A stretch of DNA of 64,000 nt from Aneurinibacillus sp. Ricciae_BoGa-3 (GCF_028421645.1 NZ_CP116887.1:3536001-3600000); one strand, 5' to 3'; positions 51,597 through 60,958 are shown, numbered from the stretch's first letter. The notes: a model not told the origin generated them from the sequence alone. Numbers and translations: made by a program.

Positions 51597-53204
51597 TTAG
51601 GCTTTTAATGCGTCTGTTAATTTAACGCCATCGGGGCTCCCTAGCCCGGTACATGGATCCCAACCAGGGTGGGCTAAGTAAGCCTCACTTTGCCGAGTTG
51701 ATTCATTATTCCCCCTTTTAATATCTCGAAAAACATTGCCGCGTACAGGAAGGTTATACAACATGGGGTTAACAAAGCCTACAGGTCGTCCTAATTGTGC
51801 GTTTATTAAAGTTAGTAATCCTGCCCAAAGTGGGGCTACTGCACTCGTTCCACCAAACACAGCTTGCTTACCGTCTACTAAAATCCTGTAACCTGTAGCT
51901 GGATCTGCATCGCCCGCTACATCCGGAACCCCACGGCCTTTTCGGTGCTCAAGATTGGCAGAAACGGATACGTGGGCTCTTGATTGCCAGTCAGGGAGAT
52001 CAAATACCTCACTTACTCCACCACCTGTGCTGCTATCTGGTCCATCATTCCAAACCACCTCTTGTTTTATGGTGCTGCCTGAACCTTCAAGATGTGTTCC
52101 CCCACAGGCAAGTGCAAAAGGACTAGAAGCCGGAAAGTCAACATGTACACGCCCATCATCAACTCCGTCCGCTGAACCGCGATCCCCTGATGCGCAGCAG
52201 ATTGTAACGCCAACAACAGCTGCATCTTGGAAAGCCCTGTCCATCGCTTGCATAGCTTGATTAGTCCACTGGCTCTCTGCGTTACCCCAGCTAATCGAAA
52301 TAACGGTGGGCTTATTAACGGAATCATGCACCGCTTTATTTATTGCATTTAGAAATCCTGCGTCTGTATTTGGAGCAAAATAAACAGCAAGTTTTACTCC
52401 GGGCGAGACAGAGCCCGCCACTTCTATGTCTAGTACAACTTCGCCGTCAGCTCCGTTAGGATCTCCTGTAGGCTGATTTACTGCACCATCAACCGATACG
52501 TCTTTAATCTCAGGTTGGACAATTCCTAGAGAAGAGAAGTACTGCTGCATCTCAGCCTGGTTATAACCGCCTCCTAGTTCAATGATTCCAATGCATTGTT
52601 CACTGCAATCTATATCTGTAGGAAAGTTATACACCTGTGTAATCTGGGGCGGTGTATAAGATAATCTAGCCTTATTAGCGACTGCAAATTCGTCTTTTTC
52701 TTCGAAAATCTGAAACTTAGGTTTTAGCTGTGGCCGATTATCCAGACCTAAAACAGCTTCTACTATATCCGCAAGTTCCTGCGGTATATAAACATGGCCG
52801 GTCCGTCCTCGGTAGGTAAATTCCGGATGCTCATACTTTTCAAGCTCAACACCAAAGGCTTGGTTAAAGGAGGCAACGGTTCCTGTGAGAATCATGGTGC
52901 CAGCTGCATCGTTTACTTCTTTAATAGTAAGATTGTGCTTTTGGATGAAATCTTGCATTTTCTTTAATTCATTCGGATCCACGCTATAAGTTGCTACAAA
53001 TTGCTCCGGGCTAAGGTGGCGTTTTGGTGATGTCCCCGTATTTTTAGGTGAAGGACGACGCAATAATACTGTTACTGACATTGTTTCATTGGGATCGACG
53101 GGACCTGATTTTCTGGCATTTGGTAACACGGTTCGATCACTACCAGGTATATGCACTAGATGGCATTGTTCCTGGCCGCTTAAAGCACGAGTTTCCTTGT
53201 CCAT
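51597..53204 (-). CDS. Kumamolisin-type sedolisin (S53) serine-carboxyl protease
   Basis: 535-aa proenzyme. The prodomain (about 1-180) is of the Pro-kumamolisin type (SPEQFVATYSVDPNEL...GRTGHVYIPQELADIVEAVLGLDNRPQ). The catalytic domain has Glu255 and Asp259 in GEVVLDIEVAG, the oxyanion Asp341 in SGDRGS and the nucleophile Ser454 in GGTSAVAPLW. The calcium-site segment VFRDIKRGNNES...GWDPCTGLGSPDG closes the protein. No signal peptide, as in other kumamolisins. It is an acid-active endopeptidase. RBS GAGAGGGTG before ATG 53204. Confidence 0.93.
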   Translation of the reverse strand: MDKETRALSGQEQCHLVHIPGSDRTVLPNARKSGPVDPNETMSVTVLLRRPSPKNTGTSPKRHLSPEQFVATYSVDPNELKKMQDFIQKHNLTIKEVNDAAGTMILTGTVASFNQAFGVELEKYEHPEFTYRGRTGHVYIPQELADIVEAVLGLDNRPQLKPKFQIFEEKDEFAVANKARLSYTPPQITQVYNFPTDIDCSEQCIGIIELGGGYNQAEMQQYFSSLGIVQPEIKDVSVDGAVNQPTGDPNGADGEVVLDIEVAGSVSPGVKLAVYFAPNTDAGFLNAINKAVHDSVNKPTVISISWGNAESQWTNQAMQAMDRAFQDAAVVGVTICCASGDRGSADGVDDGRVHVDFPASSPFALACGGTHLEGSGSTIKQEVVWNDGPDSSTGGGVSEVFDLPDWQSRAHVSVSANLEHRKGRGVPDVAGDADPATGYRILVDGKQAVFGGTSAVAPLWAGLLTLINAQLGRPVGFVNPMLYNLPVRGNVFRDIKRGNNESTRQSEAYLAHPGWDPCTGLGSPDGVKLTDALKA

Positions 53205-53641
53205 ATTTCACCCTCTCTGTCATTTGGAAAAATTTAGTTACACTACTAATTTACCAAAAAATTCAATTCCTAACATGCTTAATTGGTATCATCTTTTTTT
53301 AAAATTTCAATCTATTAGGCCCATACCATATGGGTATTAGGAACTTTACACGATGGCCGTTGCTGCATCAAACGCTGTGGCTTGTTGGGTCCTCTGCAAT
53401 ATTGAGTCGCAACTAGCCCTAAAAAAGGTGGGATTACCTTATAACGTAGCGAAGTTATTTTAGAGGAAAAAAATCAATTTATAGAATTCCGATCAACGAC
53501 TGAGTTTTTTACAAAAAATAAAGAGAAATAACAAGTTTTACAACTGCGTTCACATAATTGCGAGGACAGTTGCTAAACGGGATATAAATCGGCTGACGAA
53601 AAAATACGTGCAAAACAACTTGTCCTGTTGCATCCACAAAG
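53205..53641. other. Intergenic region with a coding scrap
   Basis: Around 53353-53462 the plus strand reads AVAASNAVACWVLCNIESQL and ends at TAG; it has no start and I do not recognise it. No other gene is supported. Confidence 0.35.
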
Positions 53642-53815
53642 ATGAGCTGGGTGAGGGAGTGGTTTTCTTTTTTCGTATTCGTCCCAAATATCCCCTTCCT
53701 GGCGATTGGGGCTTTCTTCTCGGCGATCACCGGTTATGAAAAATGGAAAAGAAGTTTCAATGATTACAAAATAAAGTGGGATGGGTGGGTTATAGCCTGG
53801 GCTAACCGTTTTTAA
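53642..53815 (+). CDS. Possible 57-aa membrane protein
   Basis: ATG 53642 opens MSWVREWFSFFVFVPNIPFL, with a hydrophobic segment through about residue 30 and a Trp-rich charged tail (YEKWKRSFNDYKIKWDGW). No RBS is clear, and the open frame continues a short way upstream, so it may be the end of a broken gene. A 40-codon hydrophobic frame lies at 53951-54073, also without an RBS. Confidence 0.35.
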   Translation: MSWVREWFSFFVFVPNIPFLAIGAFFSAITGYEKWKRSFNDYKIKWDGWVIAWANRF

Positions 53816-54049
53816 ATGAGAAAAATGCCTTTCCATAGGACTTAAAGGGATTATCTTCCCCCATAGGTAAAAATATGTATCCTTCTTTCAGGTCAGGAAT
53901 AGAACAATAACAAGCTAAAGACCAAAGTTTCTCCTCGCTGATAATACTCAATGCAAGGTGTTATTGCCTTCATTGGTCTAATCCACCTTGTAATAGTTTC
54001 TACGATCATCGTTTTTGTGGTGTCTTTATTTTTTATGTTTGCTTCACTC

Positions 54050-54528
54050 TTAACGGGCAAGATTTATTCCTAACCACTCAGCCAGCTCATTTCGGTCGAT
54101 CAATTTAACCTGGTTTACTTCAGCTAGTTGCTGAGCGGCCCTTGTAAAAGGTTGATTGGTAATCACCCAGGCTTCTTTTGCGTCATAGAATGTTTTGGCA
54201 GCGTGAACCTCTTGGACAGCCTCTACCCAACATTTCTTCCTAACCGCTTAGTTTGGACCACTATTTTACCGCGGCCAGTTCCGATGATTAGATCAGCGCC
54301 AAAATCTCCAGTTTTTTTTGTGAGCAAAACTTTTTTATAACCTTTTGCTAGGAGTAAGCGTCTTAAAAACTGTATCAAACTCCTTTCCCTCCATTTTGTC
54401 GATGCGTTTAAATTAATGCGAGCAATGGAGGGACGCCTGGTTAAAATTCTCCAGATAATTATGATGCCAATACTAATGGCAGCGTAGAGAAGTGAATCTT
54501 TCGAGACGCTAAATTTTTGTACATCCAA
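54050..54528 (-). pseudogene. Membrane-anchored Mrr-type endonuclease, frameshifted
   Basis: From ATG 54528: one membrane segment (SLLYAAISIGIIIIWRIL) and an Mrr-like PD-(D/E)xK core, with FGADLI (Asp) and IVVQTKR (Gln-x-Lys). After RNVG the frame stops at TAG, 54223. One inserted base would continue as VEAVQEVHAAKTFYDAKEAW...LIDRNELAEWLGI to TAA 54050. It is a single-base inactivation. Such proteins are thought to cut modified or invading DNA. Confidence 0.75.
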
Positions 54529-54574
54529 TAAGGAGCATTCCTGTTAAGGGAAAATTTGAGGTTCGATAAAAAAA

Positions 54575-54637
54575 GTACCTCCTGTTAACATACGAGGTGT
54601 CAGCCTGCAGGCGACCTTTAAATAACAGAGGAGGTAC
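54575..54637 (+). ncRNA. Structured IS110 leader, possible part of a bridge RNA
   Basis: GTACCTCCTGTTA (54575-54587) pairs with TAACAGAGGAGGTAC (54623-54637, one bulge). The pairing covers the AGGAGG ribosome site of the transposase. Inside are the palindrome GCCTGCAGGC and an AGGTGTC/GACCT pair. IS110-family left ends encode the bridge RNA, and long structured leaders are their sign. Which part is the mature RNA I cannot say. Confidence 0.45.
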
Positions 54638-54642
54638 ACACC

Positions 54643-55926
54643 ATGAATTATAAGCAAAATCAGCGTATCGAGCAAATGAATGAGTTTACATTAGTGGTAG
54701 GGGTTGACATCGCCAAGCACAAACATGTTGCGAGGGCGCAGGATTATCGAGGCATCGAAATTGGGAAACCTTGTACGTTTGACAACTCACGGTCTGGATT
54801 TACTCATTTGTGGAAATGGACACGTTCGCTTATGGAAGCCCATTGTAAAACTCACGTTGTATTTGGAATGGAACCGACGGGGCACTACTGGATGCCTCTA
54901 GCTCAGTTTTTACGTCACGAAGGCGTTCCCGTTGTTCTGGTTAATCCGCTGCACGTTAAGCGTAGTAAAGAACTTGATGATAACTCACCAACCAAAAATG
55001 ATGTGAAAGATGCCCGTGTCATTGCACAACTTATGAAAGATGGTCGTTACTCTGAACCCCAGATTCCGCAAGGAATCTATGCCGAACTTCGTGTCGGAAT
55101 GAACATACGAGAACAGCTATCTAAAGACTTATTGCAAGTTAAAGGGCGAATTCACAACTGGCTAGATCGCTATTTCCCTGAGTTTTTAACAGTCTTTAAA
55201 GATTGGGAGGGAAAAGCAGTACAATCTACACTTCGTCATTTTCCTTTACCAGAGGATATTGTACAGCGAGATGCAGAAGGTATTGTCCAAGTGTGGAGAG
55301 TTGAGGTTAAACGTGCTGTTGGGATAAAAAAAGCCTCTCAGCTTATTGAAGTGGCTCAGAAGTCTATCGGGCTTCAGTCCGGAGTAAGAATGGCCCGACA
55401 AGGACTCCAAGCTCTGTTGAGCCAACACAAGTTGCTTTGTGGACAGCTTGAAGCGTGTATGGAACAAATCGAGTGTCTGATTCAAGAGATTCCTGGATCC
55501 GCTCAGATGATGACGATCCCTGGTGTAGGACTGGTTACAGTGGCAGGCTTCCTTGCGGAAGTCGGGGATCTTATGGGTTACTCTCACCCTCGTCAGATTC
55601 AAAAATTAGCTGGCTTTAATTTAAAAGAAAACAGTTCAGGCAAGCATAAAGGCAGAACCCGTATTACGAAAAGAGGTCGTCCGAAACTGCGTGCCCTCCT
55701 GTTTAAATGTGTGATGCCACTTGTCGCTAAAAACCAGCAGTTTAAAGCCCTACACCATGAGTTTACTACCCGAGCTGTGAACCCGCTTCGTAAGAAGCAG
55801 TCGCTTATTGCTTTATGTTGTAAATTGATTCGTATTTTCTTTGCATTAGGGCGCAAACAACAGCCATATGACGCTACGCTTGTGAGTAATCCATCTCAAC
55901 ATGCACTTAAAATAAACGTTGCGTAA
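54643..55926 (+). CDS. IS110-family DEDD transposase (recombinase)
   Basis: 427-aa transposase. The RuvC-like DEDD domain has Asp in VVGVDIAKHKH, Glu in FGMEPTGHYW and the KNDVKDARV Asp pair. The C-terminal Tnp domain has MMTIPGVGLVTVAGFLAEVGD and GFNLKENSSGKHKGRTRITKRGRPKLR. AGAGGAGGT lies 6 nt before ATG 54643. Intact. The element's ends are not readable, since IS110 has no terminal repeats. Confidence 0.92.
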   Translation: MNYKQNQRIEQMNEFTLVVGVDIAKHKHVARAQDYRGIEIGKPCTFDNSRSGFTHLWKWTRSLMEAHCKTHVVFGMEPTGHYWMPLAQFLRHEGVPVVLVNPLHVKRSKELDDNSPTKNDVKDARVIAQLMKDGRYSEPQIPQGIYAELRVGMNIREQLSKDLLQVKGRIHNWLDRYFPEFLTVFKDWEGKAVQSTLRHFPLPEDIVQRDAEGIVQVWRVEVKRAVGIKKASQLIEVAQKSIGLQSGVRMARQGLQALLSQHKLLCGQLEACMEQIECLIQEIPGSAQMMTIPGVGLVTVAGFLAEVGDLMGYSHPRQIQKLAGFNLKENSSGKHKGRTRITKRGRPKLRALLFKCVMPLVAKNQQFKALHHEFTTRAVNPLRKKQSLIALCCKLIRIFFALGRKQQPYDATLVSNPSQHALKINVA

Positions 55927-56355
55927 TCTACTTTTTCTTGAACATACTTAGTTTTTCTCATTCCTTGTAAAAAAGTAAGCACGGAGAAGCTGAACGTTAT
56001 TTTTTACCATTCGGGCATTTGACCCTGCAAAGGAGCTTTTTCAGCCTCCACCCCACGGATAGGTAGAACGAAGGAATGTAAGGGCCGTAAGGACCCCGTG
56101 AGACATGGGAGGGTACACCACCTGGGCTATTGTGGAGATCCATTGTGCTACCATAATTTTCATTTTTTATAAGAAAATTCGGTCACCCCGTTTTTGCCCT
56201 TTTCTTCTATCCATATAAAACCACTTCTTATTATTTTTGGTTTTATAACGTTTGCTTACTTGCAAGAAATACTGAGAAAACAAGCGTATTCAAGAGAAAA
56301 ACTTATTTTATAGAGGGAGGAGTGAACTTGCATTTTTAATACCCTTCCCAATGCT
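55927..56355. other. IS110 right flank, no gene
   Basis: GC-rich structured sequence at about 56035-56150 (GTAAGGGCCGTAAGGACCCC and neighbours), probably the right end of the IS110 element. Then AT-rich DNA to the recombinase remnant. No gene is supported. Confidence 0.4.
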
Positions 56356-57075
56356 TTACTGTTCGCTTTTTAAAATAGGTTGATGTTGTCCTTGTGTAAC
56401 AATATTCGAATACCTATATGTTCCGGTGTAAAACGCTTCTCTGTCCAAGATATATTTAAGTTGGGATTTAGACCACAGGTGCCCTCGCTTAGTTGGAACT
56501 CCAAGAAGATTTAGGTGATCCGCTATTGTCTGCAATGATTTATCCTCTGCCCTCATAGAAAAGATTTGATTTATAACAGCCGCTTCTTTTTCATCCGCAA
56601 TTAGTTTTCCATTAACAGCCCTGTATCCAAATGGCGGAGCTCCCCCGGCGTATATTCCCTTCTATGCTTTTTCTTCCCTTCCAGCGCTCATTCTCTGTTT
56701 AATGGTTTCTCTCTGAAACTCCGCAAAACCACCGATCATTTGAAAAAGCAGCCGCCCTACTGGTGTTGAGGTGTCAAATTGTTCTTTTACGCTAATAATG
56801 TGAGCATTGGCCGGAACGAATATGTCGTCATGAAATATCAGAATATCTTTCAGATTCCGGCTCAATGACACCAAGATATTTTTTAACTTTAATACCTTCT
56901 ATAATTTCTTGTATTCCTTCGCGGTTAAAGTCCTTGCCGCTTTTACCCTCATCACTAATGATTTTTTCAACCTCTAATCCGTATAGTTGCGCATAATTTG
57001 TGATCGCTGGGCTTCAAGTCCATACCCACTAACTTGTTCGTCTATACTCACTCGAATGTACCCAACGTATTTCAT
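56356..57075 (-). pseudogene. Serine recombinase (resolvase/CisA-type), frameshifted
   Basis: ATG 57075 with AGGAGGGG starts MKYVGYIRVSIDEQVSGYGL, including the catalytic Ser of YIRVS, and stops at 56979. The same protein goes on in other frames: GLEVEKIISDEGKSGKDFNR, then DILIFHDDIFVPAN...TSTPVGRLLFQMIGGFAEFQRETIKQR (56662-56874), then the recombinase domain TIADHLNLLGVPTKRGHLWSKSQLKYIL (56356-56556). Several shifts make it inactive. It could be the relic of an integrated element; no attachment sites are evident. Confidence 0.8.
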
Positions 57076-57084
57076 GTATCCCCC

Positions 57085-57495
57085 TCCTAACTCTCTTGTC
57101 CTAAAAATATGCCTTAAAAAAATTGCCCTCTTACCTAATTCTACCGTTAAAAAAATATATTTCTTGACGGCGGCGTTAAAGAAACTACAATTATTTGAAC
57201 GAAAATTAATTAATTGATTTTAAACTTAAATAATAGTAAAATACTTGTCTCTAAATTACGATTTTAAACATAAACAACAGACAGAGCGGTTTTGACACCA
57301 GTATTTACAAATATTGAACAAAGAATTATTTACATAGTTTTGGAACAAATTAAATAGAATAAAATCTCAAAACAAAATCGTATTTTCCAATGTCGCAAAA
57401 TTAGTAAGTTTCTGTACATTTTTGTTATTAACCATAACTATGATACAAGTACAGTTTCAGTTGTAATTGGTGTCGCAAACTACCCCCGCTAAATA
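57085..57495. other. AT-rich intergenic region
   Basis: About 410 bp of very AT-rich sequence with no gene I can support. Confidence 0.5.
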
Positions 57496-57571
57496 TGGTA
57501 TAATTAAGATAGACAGTTACATATTGGCTCCTCATGGTAGGTCGGCTCACTCCCTATAGAAAGGGGGTGAG
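57495..57571 (+). promoter_or_regulatory. Toxin promoter and SD-masking leader hairpin
   Basis: Extended -10 TGGTATAAT at 57496-57504. About 60 nt downstream CTCACTCCC (57546-57554) pairs with GGGGGTGAG (57563-57571), which contains the toxin's ribosome site. Masking of the SD is common in type I toxin mRNAs. Confidence 0.55.
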
Positions 57572-57574
57572 ATA

Positions 57575-57682
57575 ATGACAGTCACATACGAAGCAATGAA
57601 TCTGGCAGTAGGATTCGGAACTTTTGTTCTTACGTTTGTCGGAGTTATCGTAGCAATTGTGGCTCTAATAAAAAAGAAGTGA
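57575..57682 (+). CDS. Type I toxin, holin-like membrane peptide
   Basis: 35-aa peptide MTVTYEAMNLAVGFGTFVLT followed by a hydrophobic stretch and LIKKK, with one membrane span and a lysine tail. This matches the putative holin-like toxin family (BsrG/TxpA/YonT kind) that depolarises or damages the membrane. RBS AAGGGGGTGAG is 4-5 nt upstream but masked by a hairpin. A hairpin terminator begins within its last codons, and an antisense RNA candidate covers its 3' end. It is below the usual size cut-off for gene callers. Confidence 0.75.
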   Translation: MTVTYEAMNLAVGFGTFVLTFVGVIVAIVALIKKK

Positions 57683-57814
57683 CCAACCCTCTGAGCCTGA
57701 GAACTTGAAGGGAAAGTCACTTCTTTTTGTAAGAACACTTTCGAGCCGAACCCTGTGAGGGGTCTTAACTGTCAAGGTCAGGATGTTAGCGCATCCTGAC
57801 CTTTTGTTTATGTT
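57667..57814 (-). ncRNA. Antisense RNA antitoxin candidate
   Basis: On the minus strand TATAAT lies at 57826-57821 (TG just upstream, -35 TGGAAG 17 bp away). A start near 57814 and the hairpin at 57728-57671 followed by T residues would give an RNA of about 147 nt. It overlaps the toxin's stop codon and 3' UTR, the layout of BsrG/SR4 and TxpA/RatA. Confidence 0.5.
57671..57728. terminator. Shared bidirectional terminator of the toxin locus
   Basis: 13-bp stem AAAAAGAAGTGAC (57671-57683) / GTCACTTCTTTTT (57716-57728) with A and T runs on both sides. A second strong hairpin, AAGGTCAGGATG / CATCCTGACCTT, lies at 57774-57803. Confidence 0.8.
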
Positions 57815-57997
57815 ACCCCTATTATACATGATTTATACCGTGTCTTCCACTGGAAGGGTGAAAGTGCGGTAATAAATATAATCTATAAATATTATTTTAA
57901 AATAAGATTACCAATTTAAAAAAAGTGCATATAATAATAATAACAGGTTAAACACGGTTGAACCTGTTACATATTGTTTGATTTTAATATTACATTT

Positions 57998-59367
57998 CAC
58001 TAGTGTTGCATAAATAAATACAGAATTATCAGATTTACATCTTCCTTAGTTATAAGCCAAAAAGGTAAACGCTATAGTAAAGGTCGCTCTGTCCATTTGG
58101 CATTTTTATACAGTTAAACCTGTGCAACAACGACTGCTTCGTTCCTACGGAACGGTTTGATTAGAAAATCGGCGAATCCAAACGATAGATGATTTCCATA
58201 AAGCAGCTTTGAGCCACCGGCTAATCTGAAGGATCATCTTTTTGCTGTTTGTCTCAAGTTGAATCAGCACGTGCAAACAATACACAATAAGAGCAGAAAA
58301 GATTTGATTTTGTATCGCGTTTTCACTCATGCCATAAAATTGTTTGATCGTTACGTGCTGCTTCAGCCATTTGAAAAACAATTCAATGGCCCATCTAGAC
58401 CGGTAGATTTCACTGATTTCCTCGACACTTATATCGAAACGGTTCGTGATTAGCCGAAGCTTATTTCCTTTGGTATCCACAACTTCCAAAAGCCGAAAGA
58501 TGTTTTCTGCCCGATTTTGCGCCGTCCCTATGTATACCATTCGGTCTGACAAAACCATACTTTCCTCCGGAAGAGAGAAGGAGTGGATCTCACGTGTCAC
58601 GGCATTCCTCTTGAGTCGCGAAACAAAAAAGTATCCATCATCGGTCATCCGGTCAAAGCGTTCGTAATCTACATATCCTCGGTCAAACACGTACATGGCT
58701 TCTTTGTCATCGACCAGCACTTCCAGCTGGCCGCGATCATGTTCCTTGGTGTTTTTATCCATGAAAACTAACCGAAGGTGAAGTTTCACGCCTGCTTTTG
58801 TTTTCCGGAACTTCGCCCATTTATAATGCGTGAGGTTCAAGGGTAAAGTGCTGGAATCAATGATCTTCAACGGCATCGTTTTTACGATTTTTTGATGAAA
58901 CCCTTGGATTTTTTGCACGAGATCTAAGAAAACACAGGAAAGTATCGCTGGTTCCACGCTATTATTTTTTCGGGATAACTGTGAGACACTAATCGACTCG
59001 AAACCTACGGTTTTTTGAAGGTCCGTATCCAGTAAAGCATCGCTTAGGGCGTGAAGGCTTTCCGTCTCCTGTAAGTGTGAAAAAAGAAGCAGCTTGATAT
59101 AAGCTTCAGTCGTTAGCTTTTTCGTATAAATATCTTGTTTATGGAGTTCTACCAGTTCAAAAAGGTTTTGAAGATTTATCGGCGATATCCATTTACCAAA
59201 TGAAGATTTTCGTGTATTCTTGTCCATAGATGTGATCCTTTATATTGGATTTGGACAGGAAACCACCTGTACTTTCCATTGTAAAGGATTTTTTTATTGG
59301 CAAAAACAATAAATTTAAATATTTGGATGATTTTTAATACTAAAATATAATTAATGCAACACTAGTG
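57998..59367 (-). mobile_element. IS4-family insertion sequence
   Basis: About 1370 bp. Terminal inverted repeats CACTAGTGTTGCAT (57998) and ATGCAACACTAGTG (59354-59367). It carries one intact transposase. No target repeat could be read with confidence. Confidence 0.85.
58145..59227 (-). CDS. IS4-family transposase
   Basis: 360-aa DDE transposase. Asp lies in KIIDSSTLPL, Asp in YVFDRGYVDYERF, and Glu in the Y-x2-R-x3-E-x6-K signature (YRSRWAIELFFKWLKQH). It has the N-terminal DUF4372-like region (FGKWISPINLQNLFELVEL). Intact. Confidence 0.92.
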   Translation of the reverse strand: MDKNTRKSSFGKWISPINLQNLFELVELHKQDIYTKKLTTEAYIKLLLFSHLQETESLHALSDALLDTDLQKTVGFESISVSQLSRKNNSVEPAILSCVFLDLVQKIQGFHQKIVKTMPLKIIDSSTLPLNLTHYKWAKFRKTKAGVKLHLRLVFMDKNTKEHDRGQLEVLVDDKEAMYVFDRGYVDYERFDRMTDDGYFFVSRLKRNAVTREIHSFSLPEESMVLSDRMVYIGTAQNRAENIFRLLEVVDTKGNKLRLITNRFDISVEEISEIYRSRWAIELFFKWLKQHVTIKQFYGMSENAIQNQIFSALIVYCLHVLIQLETNSKKMILQISRWLKAALWKSSIVWIRRFSNQTVP

Positions 59368-59513
59368 GGACAAAATAAATGTAACAAAAAAAGGGCCAGA
59401 CTGTTGTCCGGGCCCAGGGAAGTTTATTTATTAGGGGGTAGTTCTCCTTCATCTAATATAAGCTTGTTATATTTCATTCACGTCACAGCGGTGTTAAAAA
59501 AGAATGACCGCTG

Positions 59514-59705
59514 CTACAAGCTACAAATGTGGTAGATATCTGTCTTTTGCATATCAAATGCTTTTATGTCATACGTAGTTATGATGTTATGAACAGTTCC
59601 ACACTTCGGGCATCTTATTTCATGAATTTCTTTAGAATCTTTTTCCAACCCCAACCATTGGATCCTTCGTTTACACGTACATATTTTACTTCCATAACAT
59701 GCCAT
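59514..59705 (-). CDS. Small zinc-ribbon-like protein
   Basis: 63-aa protein with Cys pairs (ICTC and CPKC) spaced as in a zinc ribbon: MACYGSKICTCKRRIQW...RCPKCGTVHNIITTYD. ATG 59705 is 9 nt after GGGAG; an ATG two codons earlier is also possible. Unknown function; it lies at the edge of the spore-like gene group. The region 59368-59513 has a hairpin (AGCGGT / ACCGCT near 59486) and no gene. Confidence 0.55.
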   Translation of the reverse strand: MACYGSKICTCKRRIQWLGLEKDSKEIHEIRCPKCGTVHNIITTYDIKAFDMQKTDIYHICSL

Positions 59706-59885
59706 TATCATCGTCTCCCGGATAGTAGTAAATGGAGTGTATCAGATAATTATATGAATTGTCTGTCTTTTTGTGATGGATAAAAAAAGAGCTGTTGTCG
59801 ATCTGTCTGGTAAGACAGGTCTTTTCAGTACTGGAGCTGATCGCTTGCATCCCTGTTGGGTGAATTAGATCGGATTTTTATTAGA

Positions 59886-60113
59886 TTATGAACTGCTACT
59901 ATCACCTTTACCCTTTAGTCCAGACGGCGGTGCATACGCTGGTGATACAGCTGTCGGTACATAAGGTGTCATCGGTACATTTACTGGGGGGGCGTACGCC
60001 GGGGATACAGCTGTTGGCGCATAATTCCAGCATTTTGCCATGTGATACACGTACTTTTCATAGTGATAATTAGATTTTGATATATGATGCATATATCTTT
60101 CGTCCATGTTCAT
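59886..60113 (-). CDS. Repeat-containing small protein, spore-coat-like
   Basis: 75-aa protein. An N-terminal Tyr/His-rich part (YMHHISKSNYHYEKYVYHMAKCW) is followed by two copies of PTAVSPAYAPP (residues 33-43 and 53-63) separated by VNVPMTPYV. Tyr/His/Pro-rich composition is typical of coat or exosporium proteins. RBS GGAGGATGAAC precedes ATG 60113. A terminator-like end (AGATCGGATTTTT) lies at 59868. Confidence 0.65.
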   Translation of the reverse strand: MNMDERYMHHISKSNYHYEKYVYHMAKCWNYAPTAVSPAYAPPVNVPMTPYVPTAVSPAYAPPSGLKGKGDSSSS

Positions 60114-60548
60114 CCTCCTATTTATCTAACGAATTATTACAGTCTAAATTATGGGAATTAGCTTAGATAAGTGTTAGGTATTAACCTAATTTGCAAGCTA
60201 ACCTGAAAAATTAATCATGTACGTTCGATTATGCAAACAACATGCATGCATCAAGGTTTGGTGAATGACCACACTAAACACGGGAGTTCCTCCATAACTC
60301 CTCCTAACAAGTGAAAATGTGTCGTATATGACACATCTTCTACAGTTTTTTATCTCATAAAAAAATCCACGTTGATCGGCCGAGGAGACCAACATGGATA
60401 AATGGCAGCAACAACACAGCTAGACCGAAGTTGGTAAGTCATAGCCGTTCCTCGTTAGGCTATTCATCATAATGTTTAAAGGTGCCTATTACGTTCAGTA
60501 ACCTCAGTATGCTTTTTAAAAAATTACTTATGGCGAGAATAAAATAAA
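60114..60548. other. Intergenic region
   Basis: About 435 bp. A minus-strand hairpin terminator ATCCATGTTG / CAACGTGGAT with a T7 tail lies at 60359-60398. Short minus-strand frames here (for example from an ATG near 60441) have weak support. Confidence 0.4.
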
Positions 60549-60738
60549 CAGTTTTAAGCTTCTTAACAATGTGGGTAGGTATGGGATTTGAGTAAAAAAA
60601 GGCTTCAACTCACCCAGAAGCCTTTTTTCTCACTCATTAAAATCGCCTCCCTTAAATCAAATTAGTAACGCAACGTAATAACAAAGTACGTAGGTAATAT
60701 AAACATGTGTTATAGACATTCGCCGTTTTCCGAGATGT
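60549..60738 (-). repeat. Duplicated leader cassette, copy 1
   Basis: About 190 bp nearly repeated at 63131-63352. On the minus strand both have GGGAGGCGATTTTA, then ATG AGT, and a terminator hairpin (AAGGCTTC / GAAGCCTT with T run) within 15 nt. In this copy the frame is a 10-aa peptide (MSEKKGFWVS, 60605-60637). It looks like a translated leader with an attenuator, or a promoter-leader of a sporulation gene. Confidence 0.55.
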
Positions 60739-60927
60739 CCAATAATGGAGCAAAACGCTTTTTGCCTGCATATAATGCTACCTGCCAATAGTTTGAACCC
60801 CGGCCCCGGTTTTCTCCTTGCTAAGCCGGGAATTTTTTTCGCATCACAGTTGCCCAGAATCGCGTTTGCAACAAATGTACATACTACAGTGGAAGCAACC
60901 TCCGTAGCTTCGTCCTGCATTGGTATA

Positions 60928-60958
60928 GCCAACACTCCCCCTGGAGTGTTGGCTTTTT
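60928..60958 (+). terminator. Rho-independent terminator
   Basis: 11-bp stem GCCAACACTCC (60928-60938) / GGAGTGTTGGC (60943-60953) with a T5 tail on the plus strand. The region 60657-61023 has open frames on both strands; I support neither as a gene. Confidence 0.7.

Noticed and set aside
53951-54073. 40-codon hydrophobic plus-strand frame as a gene
   Set aside because: No RBS, and it overlaps the end of the nuclease remnant on the other strand.
57547-57738. Minus-strand 63-codon frame over the toxin gene
   Set aside because: It is the shadow of the type I toxin and its hairpin terminator.
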